From Acetobacteraceae bacterium (lineage in GTDB: Bacteria; Pseudomonadota; Alphaproteobacteria; Acetobacterales; Acetobacteraceae): DNA of 64,000 nucleotides. Shown here in pieces: positions 8,144 through 16,311 of the stretch. Position numbers and translations under genes: made by a program. The stretch is from the NCBI GenBank assembly GCA_947371015.1, contig CANBNK010000002.1, positions 47,464 to 111,463 on the forward strand, in the 5' to 3' direction. Position 1 is the first letter of the stretch; each line of letters opens with the position of its first letter. A model generated the notes under the pieces. It had not been told where the DNA came from. It did no database searches and saw only the letters and a list, made by a program, of their open reading frames with translations.

Positions 8144-8983
8144 ATGGATGGCTATCTCCGCCCCCGCACCCTCGACGACGCGCTGGCCATGCTGGCGGCG
8201 ACCCCCGGCTGCCAGGTGCTGGCCGGCGGTACGGATGTCTTCCCCGCGCGCACCGGCGCCGAGGTCTGGCTGAAGCGCGACAACCGCCCACTGCTGGACC
8301 TTTCTGGCATCGCAGCCCTTGCCGGCATTACCGAAACCGCGACGGGGTGGCGCATCGGCGCGCTGGCCACCTGGACGGAGTTCTGCGCCACGCAACTGCC
8401 ACCAGCTTTCGACGGGCTGAAGCAGGCGGCACGCCAGGTCGGTGGCGCCCAGGTACAGAATCGCGGCACGCTGTTGGGCAATCTCTGCAACGCCTCCCCG
8501 GCTGCGGACGGTGCGCCGCCGCTGCTGACGCTGGACGCGCAGGTGGAACTCAGCGGCCCCGCCGGCGGGCGGGTGCTGCCGCTGGCGGCGTTCCTGCTCG
8601 GCAACCGCCGCACCGCGCTGGCGCCCGGGGAGATCGCCACCGCACTGCTGCTGCCGCACCCGCCTGAAGGGGCGATGGGCGGCTTCATGAAGCTGGGCGC
8701 GCGCAGCCACCTGGTCATCTCCATCGCCATGGTCGCCGGCACGCTGGCACTGGAAGGCGGCGTGGTGCGCCATGCCCGGCTTGCGGTGGGCGCCTGTTCC
8801 GCCACCGCCCAACGCCTGCCGCTGGCCGAGGCCGCCCTGCTGAACGCCCCGCCCGACCCCGCCCGCCTGCTGCCGGAACACCTGGCCGCGCTGACCCCCA
8901 TCGACGACGTCCGCGCCAGCGCCGCCTATCGCCGGCACGCCGCGCTGGTGCTGCTGCAGCGCCTGGTGGAGAGCCTGGCATGA
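8144..8983 (+). CDS. FAD-binding (medium) subunit of a xanthine dehydrogenase-family molybdenum hydroxylase
   Basis: A 279-residue CoxM/CutM-type flavoprotein subunit that passes electrons from the iron-sulfur domain of its partner to an acceptor. The FAD-binding motifs are LAGGTDVFPAR near residue 27 and NRGTLLGNLCNASPAAD near residue 107, the latter a hallmark of this family. The C-terminal CO dehydrogenase flavoprotein domain follows from about residue 170. The gene overlaps the next by ATGA, so the two products should form one complex. In context it probably belongs to a nicotinate-type dehydrogenase hydroxylating a heteroaromatic ring. No strong ribosome site precedes the ATG. Confidence 0.93.
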   Translation: MDGYLRPRTLDDALAMLAATPGCQVLAGGTDVFPARTGAEVWLKRDNRPLLDLSGIAALAGITETATGWRIGALATWTEFCATQLPPAFDGLKQAARQVGGAQVQNRGTLLGNLCNASPAADGAPPLLTLDAQVELSGPAGGRVLPLAAFLLGNRRTALAPGEIATALLLPHPPEGAMGGFMKLGARSHLVISIAMVAGTLALEGGVVRHARLAVGACSATAQRLPLAEAALLNAPPDPARLLPEHLAALTPIDDVRASAAYRRHAALVLLQRLVESLA

Positions 8984-11655
8984 CAATCGCACTCACCCTC
9001 AACGGCGCCGCCGAGCTGGTCGCCGCCGCCCCCGCCACCCGCCTCTCCGCCGCGTTGCGCGACGCCTGCGGCCTCACCGGCACCAAGGTGGGCTGCGACA
9101 CTGGTGACTGCGGCGCCTGCACCGTGCTGCTGGACGGCGCCCAGGTTTGTGCCTGCCTGGTGCCGCTGGCCCAGGCCGAGGGGCGCGCCGTGACCACGGT
9201 GGAAGGCCTGGCCGCCACCCCGCTGGGTGCCGCGTTGCAGGCCGCCTTCCACGCCCATGGCGCGGCGCAGTGCGGCATCTGCACCCCGGGCATGCTGATG
9301 GCGGCGACCGAGTTGCTGGCCACCACGCCGCACCCGGATGAAGCACAGGTGCAGGCCGCGCTGGGCGGCGTGCTCTGCCGCTGCACTGGCTATCGTCGCA
9401 TCATCGCCGCGGTCTTGGCGGCGGGCAGCGCCACCACAGCGTCGGCCGCCGCGGTGCTGGCCCTCGGCACCGCCACCGCCCCGCTGGCCGGCGCGGTCGG
9501 CGCGGTCGGCGAAAGCATCCCCCGCCTGGACGGCCTGCCCAAGCTCAACGGCACCGAGCGCTTCGGCGCCGACGACGCCCCCGCGGACGCGCTGTGGCTG
9601 CGCCCGATCCGCAGCCCCTACGCGCATGCCCGCTTCAGCATCGGCGACGCATCCCACCTGCCCGTACGCCTGCTGACCGCCGCCGATATCCCCGGCCGCA
9701 ACGGCTTCGGCATCTACCCGGACATCAAGGACCAGGCAGTGTTCGCGCCTGGCCTGGCGCGCTATCGCGGGGATTGCGTGGCGGCACTGCTCGGCGAGCG
9801 TGCAGCGGTGGAGGCCGTGCGCTGGGACGACCTGCCGATCACCTGGCAGGAACTGCCACCCCTCACCGCCACCGCCGCGCCCGGCGGCCCCGCCCTGCAT
9901 GAACGCTGGCCGGACAACATCCTGACCACCGGCCGCCTGCGCAGCGGCGAGACCCCGCCTCCTGCCACGCACATCGCGCAGGGCGAATGGACCACCGGCT
10001 TCGTCGAGCACGCCTATATCGAACCCGAGGCCGGCTGGGCCGAGCGCCATGGCGAAACCATTCACGTGCATGGCTGCACCCAGGCGCCCTACATGGACCG
10101 CGAGGAGGTCGCAGGCGTCCTAGGCATCGCACCCGAGGCCGTCCGCATCATCCCCAGCGCCTGCGGCGGCGGTTTTGGGGGTAAGCTGGACGTCTCCTTT
10201 CAGCCCATGGTCGCGGTAGCCGCTTGGCTGACCGGCCGCCCGGTGCGCGCAGTGTGGTCGCGCGGCGAAAGCCTGGCCTCCTCCACCAAGCGCCACCCCG
10301 CCAGCATCCAGGCCAGCGCCGGCTGCGACGCCGAGGGCCGGCTGACCAGCTTCGAGTTCGAGGCCGACTACGACACCGGCGCCTATGCCAGCTGGGGGCC
10401 AACCGTGGCCGGCCGCGTGCCGGTGCATTGCATGGGACCGTATCGCCTGCCCTTCGTGCACAGCCAGGCGCGGGCGGTGCTGACCAACAACCCGCCCAGC
10501 GGCGCCTTCCGCGGCTTCGGCGTGCCGCAGGCGGCCATTGCGCAGGAAATGCTGTGGGACCAGCTGGCGGACGCCGCCGGCATGGACCGGCTGGAGTTCC
10601 GCCTGCTGAACGCGCTGCGCAACGGCGATACCACCAATACCGGGCAACGCCTGGACCACAGCGTCGGCCTGGTGGAATGCCTGGAGGCGCTGCGCCCGCA
10701 CTGGCACGCGCTGCGTGCCGCCCGCCGCACCACCGGTCGCACGCGTGGCGGCGTCGGCGTTGCCTGCATGTGGTACGGCATCGGCAACACCGGCATGTCC
10801 AACCCCTCCACCATGCGGCTGACCCTGGCGCCCGATGGCCGACTGACCTTCCACAACGGCGCCGTGGATATCGGCCAGGGCAGCACCACCGTGCTGGCCC
10901 AGATCGCCGCCGAGGCCCTCGGCCTGCCGGTATCCGCCCTGCACATGGTCCTCTACGACACCGGCCTGACCGCCGATGCCGGCAAGACCAGCGCCTCTCG
11001 CCAAACTTTTGTGAGTGGCCGCGCGGCCCAGGCCGCCGGCGCGGCGCTACGCGGCGAGATCCTCCGCCGGGCCAATGCCGGCGCCGAGGCCCGCCTCACC
11101 CTCTCGGACGGCACGCTGCGCGTGAACGGCGAGGCGCTGCGGCTGGACAGCACGCTGGAGGGGCTCGGCAGCTACGATCCACCGACTGTGCCGCTGGACG
11201 CGGATGGCCAGGGCATCCCCTACGCCACCTATGGCTTCGCCGCGCAACTCGCGGCGCTTGAGGTGGATATGGACCTCGGCACCATCCACCTGCAAAAAAT
11301 CGTCGCCGCGCATGACGTCGGCCGCGCCATCAACCCGTTGCTCGTGCAGGGCCAGGTGGAGGGCGGCATCGCCCAGGGCATCGGCCTGGCGCTGATGGAA
11401 GAATACCTGCCCGGCCGCACCGAGAACCTGCACGACTACCTGATCCCCACCATCGGCGACGTGCCTGAGATCGAGACCATCCTGATCGAGGCGCGCGAGC
11501 CGCTCGGCCCCTTCGGCGCCAAGGGCATCGGCGAGCCGGCGCTGGTGCCGACCGCCCCGGCTATCCTCTCGGCCATCCGCGACGCCACCGGCGCCACGCT
11601 GCGCCGCGTGCCCGCTTTGCCCCATCGCGTGCTGGAGGCTCTTCGTGGCCACTGA
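8980..11655 (+). CDS. Fused [2Fe-2S] plus molybdopterin-binding subunit of a xanthine dehydrogenase-family hydroxylase
   Basis: An 891-residue protein combining the small and large subunits. Residues 1-160 hold two [2Fe-2S] domains: GCDTGDCGAC near residue 38, then CGICTPGM and CRCTGYRRI. A short linker leads to the molybdopterin part from about residue 170, with SACGGGFGGKLD, SGAFRGFGVPQ, VDIGQGSTTVLAQ, and near the C terminus GAKGIGEPALVPTAPA, whose Glu is the expected catalytic base. E. barkeri nicotinate dehydrogenase splits these domains over several subunits; fused forms are common in aldehyde oxidoreductases. It uses water as oxygen donor to hydroxylate a ring carbon. The substrate is inferred from neighbours to be nicotinate or a relative. 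Confidence 0.92.
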   Translation: MTIALTLNGAAELVAAAPATRLSAALRDACGLTGTKVGCDTGDCGACTVLLDGAQVCACLVPLAQAEGRAVTTVEGLAATPLGAALQAAFHAHGAAQCGICTPGMLMAATELLATTPHPDEAQVQAALGGVLCRCTGYRRIIAAVLAAGSATTASAAAVLALGTATAPLAGAVGAVGESIPRLDGLPKLNGTERFGADDAPADALWLRPIRSPYAHARFSIGDASHLPVRLLTAADIPGRNGFGIYPDIKDQAVFAPGLARYRGDCVAALLGERAAVEAVRWDDLPITWQELPPLTATAAPGGPALHERWPDNILTTGRLRSGETPPPATHIAQGEWTTGFVEHAYIEPEAGWAERHGETIHVHGCTQAPYMDREEVAGVLGIAPEAVRIIPSACGGGFGGKLDVSFQPMVAVAAWLTGRPVRAVWSRGESLASSTKRHPASIQASAGCDAEGRLTSFEFEADYDTGAYASWGPTVAGRVPVHCMGPYRLPFVHSQARAVLTNNPPSGAFRGFGVPQAAIAQEMLWDQLADAAGMDRLEFRLLNALRNGDTTNTGQRLDHSVGLVECLEALRPHWHALRAARRTTGRTRGGVGVACMWYGIGNTGMSNPSTMRLTLAPDGRLTFHNGAVDIGQGSTTVLAQIAAEALGLPVSALHMVLYDTGLTADAGKTSASRQTFVSGRAAQAAGAALRGEILRRANAGAEARLTLSDGTLRVNGEALRLDSTLEGLGSYDPPTVPLDADGQGIPYATYGFAAQLAALEVDMDLGTIHLQKIVAAHDVGRAINPLLVQGQVEGGIAQGIGLALMEEYLPGRTENLHDYLIPTIGDVPEIETILIEAREPLGPFGAKGIGEPALVPTAPAILSAIRDATGATLRRVPALPHRVLEALRGH

Positions 11656-13060
11656 TCGTACGGCCCTGTTCGGCGCCCGCGAGGGCAATGAGGGCATCAT
11701 CCGCTGCGACGCCTGCCCGGTGCTGTGCCGCATCCGCCCCGGCCGCGCCGGCGCCTGCGCCCGCTACGCCAACAAGGACGGCGACCTGATCCGCACCGAT
11801 CCCCTCGTGCTGCTGGAATCCGGGGAAAAAAGCTTCGTCACCGGCATCGGCAGCGGCACCACCTACCCGGACTACAAGCCCGCGCCTTTCATCGTGGGCT
11901 CCACGCATGAGGGCGTGGACACCGTTACGGTCGTCACTGAGGGCATGTTCAGCTACTGCGGCCTCAAGGTGAAAATCGACACCGACCGCCACCTGGGCGA
12001 CGAGACCGCCGCCGTGCGCGTGAACGGCGAGCAGATCGGCCACGTCACCTCGGCCGAATACGGCAGCCAGATGCTCTCGCTCGGTGGCGTCCATCACCTG
12101 GTCGGCGGCAGCAAGAAGGAGGGCAACGCCACCTGCGCCGCCATGCTCACCCTGGCCAATCGCGGCGCGGTGGAGGTGACGATCGACGGCGGCGCCACCA
12201 TCCTGTTGCAGGCCGGGACCCAGCCCATCGTCAACGGCCGGCCGGAAGCGCGGATGCGCGTCGGCTGCGGCAGCGCCGCCATCGGCATCTTCGCCCAGCA
12301 ATGGCACGGCCATGTGGACGAGGTGATCGTGGTGGACGACCACATCACCGGCGTGCTGAGCGAGCACCAGGCCGGCAAGTGCCTGGACATCCCGCCTGCC
12401 GGCATCCGCGTCCGTGGCCGGCGCTCCACCCCCGGGCGCTACTTCCAGGTGGCCAACCCCGGCACCGGCTGGGGCGGCACCGACATCACCGAGCCGCTAT
12501 CCATCATCGAAAGCATCGACCCCAAGGTGGCCCGCCCCGGCCTGCGCCTGCTGCTGACCAGCACCACCGGGGAGGACGCGCTATACTGCGTGCTGGACGA
12601 GGAACTGAAGCCGCGCGAAGCCGCCATGCCACCCGCGGTGCAACTGGTGGTGGACCGCATCGGCGAGAACTGCGAACCGGCGCTGACCAGCATACTGTTC
12701 ATGGCCGGTGCCGGCGGCTCGCTGCGCGCCGGGATCACGGAAAACCCGATCTTGCTGACCCGCGCGGTACAGGCCGGCCAGGTGCGGGTGACCATGGGTG
12801 GCGCGCCCTGCTACCTCTGGCCCGGCGGCGGCATCACCATCATGGCGGATGTGCTGAGCATGCCGCGCGACAGTTTTGGGTATGTACCCACGCCCGCGCT
12901 GGTGGCGCCCTTGGAGTTCACGCTGAACGCCGCGACCTACGCCGCGTTGGGCGGGCATATGCAGCACATCCAGCCCGCCGCGCGCATCCTGGCCGACTAC
13001 GGCGCCGCCGCCCGCCACGACGCGGCTCTGCCGGAAAACCCGTGGCCCACAGCGCCGTAA
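11645..13060 (+). CDS. hnr: 6-hydroxynicotinate reductase homologue
   Basis: A 471-residue protein I recognise as belonging to the family named for E. barkeri 6-hydroxynicotinate reductase, which reduces 6-hydroxynicotinate to 1,4,5,6-tetrahydro-6-oxonicotinate and carries iron-sulfur clusters and covalent flavin. An N-terminal cysteine set C21, C24, C28, C38 fits an iron-sulfur site. A DGGAT segment at 181-185 resembles the (S/D)GAT sequences modified by ApbE flavin transferases; this is suggestive only. The start is GTG at 11645, overlapping the preceding gene by 11 bases, and it overlaps the next gene by 19. The gene order hydroxylase, reductase, with enamidase divergent, matches pathway order. 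Confidence 0.82.
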   Translation: MATDRTALFGAREGNEGIIRCDACPVLCRIRPGRAGACARYANKDGDLIRTDPLVLLESGEKSFVTGIGSGTTYPDYKPAPFIVGSTHEGVDTVTVVTEGMFSYCGLKVKIDTDRHLGDETAAVRVNGEQIGHVTSAEYGSQMLSLGGVHHLVGGSKKEGNATCAAMLTLANRGAVEVTIDGGATILLQAGTQPIVNGRPEARMRVGCGSAAIGIFAQQWHGHVDEVIVVDDHITGVLSEHQAGKCLDIPPAGIRVRGRRSTPGRYFQVANPGTGWGGTDITEPLSIIESIDPKVARPGLRLLLTSTTGEDALYCVLDEELKPREAAMPPAVQLVVDRIGENCEPALTSILFMAGAGGSLRAGITENPILLTRAVQAGQVRVTMGGAPCYLWPGGGITIMADVLSMPRDSFGYVPTPALVAPLEFTLNAATYAALGGHMQHIQPAARILADYGAAARHDAALPENPWPTAP

Positions 13061-13887
13061 TCCTGCCCGACGGCCGCCTGCATTTGCAGGAAGGCCCGAT
13101 CGACATCGTCATCGGCCTCGCCGGCACCCGCGCTGCAATGGCGGAGGCCCGCAGCCGCGCGGAAGCCGTCTTCGCCGGGCTGCTCGGCGCGCTGGCGGCG
13201 GAACTGCCGTTGCTGCGCACGCCGCTGGCGGTGGACATGCCGGAGGCGCGGCATCCGGTGGCGCAGCGCATGGTTGCGGCGTGCTGGCCGCACCGGCGCG
13301 GCTTCATCACCCCCATGGCCGCCGTCGCTGGCGCCGTCGCCGAGCATATCCGCGACGCGCTGGCGGAAACGCCGGACCTGGCCACCGCCTATGTCAACAA
13401 TGGCGGCGACATCGCGCTGCACCTGGCCCCCGGCCAGCGCCTGCATATCGGTCTGGTCCGCCACCTGGCCCACGCCGCGCCGGAGGGCCTGGTACGGGTG
13501 CGGGCCGAAGACCCGGTTCGCGGCATCGCCACGTCAGGCTGGCCCGGCCGCAGCTTCTCGCTCGGCATCGCCGATGCGGTGACGGTGCTGGCGCGGGATG
13601 CCGCCGCGGCCGATGCTGCCGCCACCGTCATCGCCAATGCCTGCAACGTGGCCCACCCCGCCATCAGCCGCGCCCCGGCGCGCAGCCTGGACCCCGACAG
13701 CGACCTGGGTGCGTTGCTGGTCACCATCGCGGTCGGCCCGCTGCCGGCGGAAGCCGTCGCCGCCGCGCTCGCGGCCGGGGAGGCGATGGCGGAAGCCCTG
13801 CTGGCGCGCGGCCTGATCCACGCCGCGCTGCTGGCCGTGGGCGACGAACTCCGCACGGTGGGCACGCCGCTGCTGAGCCATGGCTGA
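13042..13887 (+). CDS. UPF0280 family protein (ApbE superfamily), candidate flavin transferase
   Basis: A 281-residue protein of the UPF0280 family (COG2122, described as belonging to the ApbE superfamily). Recognisable blocks are GLAGTRAAMAEARSRAE near the N terminus, PHRRGFITPMAAVAGAVAEH, and TAYVNNGGDIALHL (about residues 115-128), which parallels the nucleotide-binding glycine region of ApbE. The C-terminal half has RGIATSGWPGRSFSLGIADA. The start is GTG at 13042; the open frame extends far upstream but lies inside the reductase gene. Since the E. barkeri homologue of the overlapping gene carries covalent flavin, this protein may attach it (inference). Confidence 0.82.
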   Translation: MAHSAVILPDGRLHLQEGPIDIVIGLAGTRAAMAEARSRAEAVFAGLLGALAAELPLLRTPLAVDMPEARHPVAQRMVAACWPHRRGFITPMAAVAGAVAEHIRDALAETPDLATAYVNNGGDIALHLAPGQRLHIGLVRHLAHAAPEGLVRVRAEDPVRGIATSGWPGRSFSLGIADAVTVLARDAAAADAAATVIANACNVAHPAISRAPARSLDPDSDLGALLVTIAVGPLPAEAVAAALAAGEAMAEALLARGLIHAALLAVGDELRTVGTPLLSHG

Positions 13888-14002
13888 TCGTCTTCACCGT
13901 ATACGGCAGGCCGCCGCATCAGCCCCAACGGCGGCAAAAACCGATTGACGGGGCCATCGCCGTATACGACGATGCCCCACCCCACCCGCAGGAGAGCCCG
14001 CG

Positions 14003-14734
14003 ATGACCGCGCTGATGAACCAGGACGAATTCCGTACCGCGCTGGAAAACGCCATCAAGGGGCGCAGCGCGAACACCTCGCCGTTCAGCGTCGCCTGGGC
14101 CTCGGGCAAGCTCTCGCGTGAGCATCTCTGCCGCTGGGCCGAGAACCACTACCACTATGTCGGCCCCTTCGCCGACTACCTCGGCTACGTCTATGGCCGC
14201 ATGCCCGCGCAGTACCAGGAGGCCAAGGACTTCCTGCTGGCCAACATGTACGAGGAAGAGATCGGCGGCGACCGCCACACCGACCTGCTGATCCGCTTCG
14301 CCGAGTCCTGCGGCACCACGCGCGAGCGGGTGAAGGACGAGAACAACATGTCCGCCACCACCCGCGCCCTGCAGGCCTGGTGCTACTGCGTGGCCATGCG
14401 CGAAGACCCGATCGTCGCCGTCGCCGGCCTGGTCGTCGGCCTGGAATCGCAGGTCCCCAGCATCTACCGCCGCCAGACGCCGACGCTGCGCGAGAAGTAC
14501 GGCTTCACCGATGAGGAGGTCGAGTTCTTCGACCTGCACATCGTCTCCGACGAGATCCATGGCGAGCGCGGCTACCAGATCGTGCTGGAGCACGCGACCA
14601 CGGTCGAGTTGCAGCAGAAGTGCCTGAAGATCTGCGAGATCGGCGCCGAAATGCGGCTACTGTACACGACGGCGCTGTACAACGACTACGTGGCCAAGGA
14701 CCTCAGCCTGGCCGAGCTGGACATGGCCGCCTGA
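14003..14734 (+). CDS. Haem-oxygenase-like diiron (HDO) protein, TenA/PqqC/CADD-related
   Basis: A 243-residue all-helical protein of the iron-containing redox enzyme group related to PqqC, TenA and Chlamydia CADD. A complete candidate metal set is visible: E85 and H92 (EEEIGGDRH), E148 (GLESQ), then H179, D183 and H186 (HIVSDEIHGERG). The spacing closely follows that known for CADD and other HDO enzymes, so an O2-activating diiron site is likely. The ATG at 14003 follows GGAGAG. It lies 115 bp downstream of UPF0280 and directly before a ferredoxin gene that could supply electrons. The reaction is unknown; a cofactor-synthesis role is the main alternative to a catabolic oxygenase. Confidence 0.85.
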   Translation: MTALMNQDEFRTALENAIKGRSANTSPFSVAWASGKLSREHLCRWAENHYHYVGPFADYLGYVYGRMPAQYQEAKDFLLANMYEEEIGGDRHTDLLIRFAESCGTTRERVKDENNMSATTRALQAWCYCVAMREDPIVAVAGLVVGLESQVPSIYRRQTPTLREKYGFTDEEVEFFDLHIVSDEIHGERGYQIVLEHATTVELQQKCLKICEIGAEMRLLYTTALYNDYVAKDLSLAELDMAA

Positions 14735-14767
14735 TTTTGTGGGCAACCAGGTTGCCCGCAAAATCAG
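14731..14767 (+). terminator. Long stem-loop overlapping the HDO stop codon, terminator-like
   Basis: A 17-bp stem (14731-14747 with 14751-14767, one G:T pair) with a three-base CAG loop includes the TGA stop codon and is followed by GCCTTTTCC. Two further GC-rich hairpins, CGCCCGC/GCGGGCG and GCGGCC/GGCCGC, follow before the ferredoxin gene. It may terminate or attenuate transcription within the cluster, or protect the upstream message. Confidence 0.55.
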
Positions 14768-14882
14768 GCCTTTTCCGCCCGCAAGCGGCGGGCGCGGCCA
14801 ACCGGCCGCTAGCCTTATGCGAGATTGGTGGCGGGCGCCTCGGCCCGGGGCTTGGCCCCGTGCCGCATTCATGAGGAACCGC

Positions 14883-15179
14883 ATGCCCTCCGTCACCTTC
14901 CGCGTCGGCGACCAGGCCTTCACCGAGGAGGTGGCGGCCAACACCAACCTGGTGGTCCGCGCCGGCATCAAGAAGTTCCCCTTCCCGCACCTGAAGTACA
15001 AGTGCGGCATGGGCAAGTGCGGCACCTGCGCCAGCCGTGTACTGGCCGGGGCCGAACACCTGCCCGAGCCGAATTGGAAGGAAGTGAAGGTGCTGGGCGA
15101 CCGCCTGGCGCAGGGCTGGCGGCTGGGCTGCCAGCTCTGGCTGCATCAAGACCTTGAACTGACGCAGGACCGCGCCTGA
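14883..15179 (+). CDS. [2Fe-2S] ferredoxin
   Basis: A 98-residue plant-type ferredoxin. The cluster ligands are in YKCGMGKCGTCASRV (about residues 40-54) with the fourth cysteine in WRLGCQLWL near residue 83. The ATG at 14883 has GAGGAA upstream; longer in-frame forms add a low-complexity leader and are unlikely. The stop overlaps the next start by one base (TGATG), indicating coupled translation. It probably donates electrons to the HDO protein or the reductase in this cluster. Confidence 0.92.
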   Translation: MPSVTFRVGDQAFTEEVAANTNLVVRAGIKKFPFPHLKYKCGMGKCGTCASRVLAGAEHLPEPNWKEVKVLGDRLAQGWRLGCQLWLHQDLELTQDRA

Positions 15180-15496
15180 TGTACGCCATCCTCACCAGCA
15201 AGCCCGGCCAGTACCGCACGGAGATCGCCGCCGGCGTGACCCCGGTGGAAGCCTATGACTACGTGTTCTGCGGCGCCGTCCGCGCCCGCTTCGTCATTGC
15301 GGAATTGGGCGATGCCAAGCGCCTGCACGTCATCGACGAAGGCACGCCGCCCACCGTCAACAAGGTACCCGTGAAGTTCTTCCCCAGCTTCGCCACGCTG
15401 GAAGCCGCGCGGCGCGAGTTGCAGCACCTGGTGAAGTTCGGCTCCATGCAGGTGGCGCTGGACCCCGTCCCGCTACCGCGTGCGGTTGCCGCCTGA
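15179..15496 (+). CDS. Small conserved-looking protein of unknown function between two ferredoxins
   Basis: A 105-residue soluble protein I do not recognise. It begins MYAILTSKPGQYRTE, contains EAYDYVFCGAVRARFVIAEL and PTVNKVPVKFFPSFATLEAAR, and has one cysteine, so it is not an iron-sulfur protein by itself. It is translationally coupled to ferredoxin genes on both sides (TGATG at both junctions). That placement suggests a partner, adaptor or small subunit for ferredoxin-dependent chemistry. The codon usage matches the neighbours, which supports it as a real gene. Confidence 0.75.
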   Translation: MYAILTSKPGQYRTEIAAGVTPVEAYDYVFCGAVRARFVIAELGDAKRLHVIDEGTPPTVNKVPVKFFPSFATLEAARRELQHLVKFGSMQVALDPVPLPRAVAA

Positions 15497-15813
15497 TGCC
15501 GCAGGTCACCTTCCTGACCAATGCCGGCAAGGTCGCCCCCGCCCCGGAGGAGCCGACCAGCCTGCTGCGCATCTCCATCCGCGAGAAAGGCGGCATTCCC
15601 TTCAAATGCGGTGGCGGCCTCTGCGGCACCTGCAAATGCCTGATCGAAGTGGGCCGCGAGAACACCGACGCGATCAAGCCGAAGGAGCGCAAGCACCTGA
15701 GCGAAGAACAATTCGTCCAAGGCTGGCGCATGGCCTGCCAGACCTTCGTTCTCGGCGATGTCAGCGTCTCCTGGCCGCCACCCCCGCCCAAGCCCGGAGC
15801 CCCGCGCCCATGA
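15496..15813 (+). CDS. [2Fe-2S] ferredoxin (second in cluster)
   Basis: A 105-residue plant-type ferredoxin. The cysteine motif is KCGGGLCGTCKCLIEVG (about residues 38-54), with the last ligand in WRMACQTFV near residue 79. The C terminus is a proline-rich tail. It is coupled to the preceding gene by TGATG and to the following GlcG-like gene by ATGA. It differs from the first ferredoxin in length and in the spacer between Cys motif and final Cys, so the two may serve different partners. Confidence 0.92.
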   Translation: MPQVTFLTNAGKVAPAPEEPTSLLRISIREKGGIPFKCGGGLCGTCKCLIEVGRENTDAIKPKERKHLSEEQFVQGWRMACQTFVLGDVSVSWPPPPPKPGAPRP

Positions 15814-16289
15814 AAACAGCCCTGAAGCTGGAAGCCCGCGAGGCCCGCGCCATGGTCGCCGCCGCGCTGGCGGAAGCCGCGCGCCTCGGCGTGCCACAGA
15901 CGTGCTGCGTGACGGATGAAGGCGGCTTCCCGATCGTACTGGAACGCATGGACGGCGCCCGCGTCACCGGCCCGCAGATCAGCTGGAACAAGGCTTTTAC
16001 GAGTGCCGGCCACAAGCGCAGCACCCACCTGTTCAACACCCCGCCCAATGGGCCGGCGCTACCGGGCAACGAGGCCTTCGGCATCCAATGGAGCTTCGAG
16101 GGCAAGTTTGCCGTCTTCGTCGGAGGCTTCCCGGTGGTGGTGAATGGCGAGGTCGTCGGCGGCATCGGCCTGTCCGGCGGCAATGGCGAACAGGACATCG
16201 CCTGCGGCGTCGCCGGGCTGAAGGCGCTGGCCGAACTGCTGGCGCCGGAAGGCCACACCGTGCTGGTGGCGGCGGATATCAAGAAGTAG
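15810..16289 (+). CDS. GlcG/HbpS-family haem-binding-like protein
   Basis: A 159-residue protein of the GlcG/HbpS (Haem_degrading) family. Typical features are AMVAAALAEAARLGVPQTCC at the N terminus, the central ISWNKAFTSAGHKRST, and the glycine-rich end VVNGEVVGGIGLSGGNGEQD. Members bind haem or occur as small companions of oxidoreductase operons; their exact role is often unknown. There is no signal peptide. The ATG overlaps the ferredoxin stop as ATGA. In this cluster it may bind a cofactor or a pathway ligand. Confidence 0.85.
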   Translation: MKTALKLEAREARAMVAAALAEAARLGVPQTCCVTDEGGFPIVLERMDGARVTGPQISWNKAFTSAGHKRSTHLFNTPPNGPALPGNEAFGIQWSFEGKFAVFVGGFPVVVNGEVVGGIGLSGGNGEQDIACGVAGLKALAELLAPEGHTVLVAADIKK

Positions 16290-16311
16290 CGGCCTGGGTT
16301 ATCCTGCCCGG

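Noticed and set aside
12301..13887. Upstream extension of the UPF0280 gene to a 528-residue protein
   Set aside because: The added part overlaps the reductase in another frame and is Arg-rich shadow sequence; GTG at 13042 gives the family N terminus.
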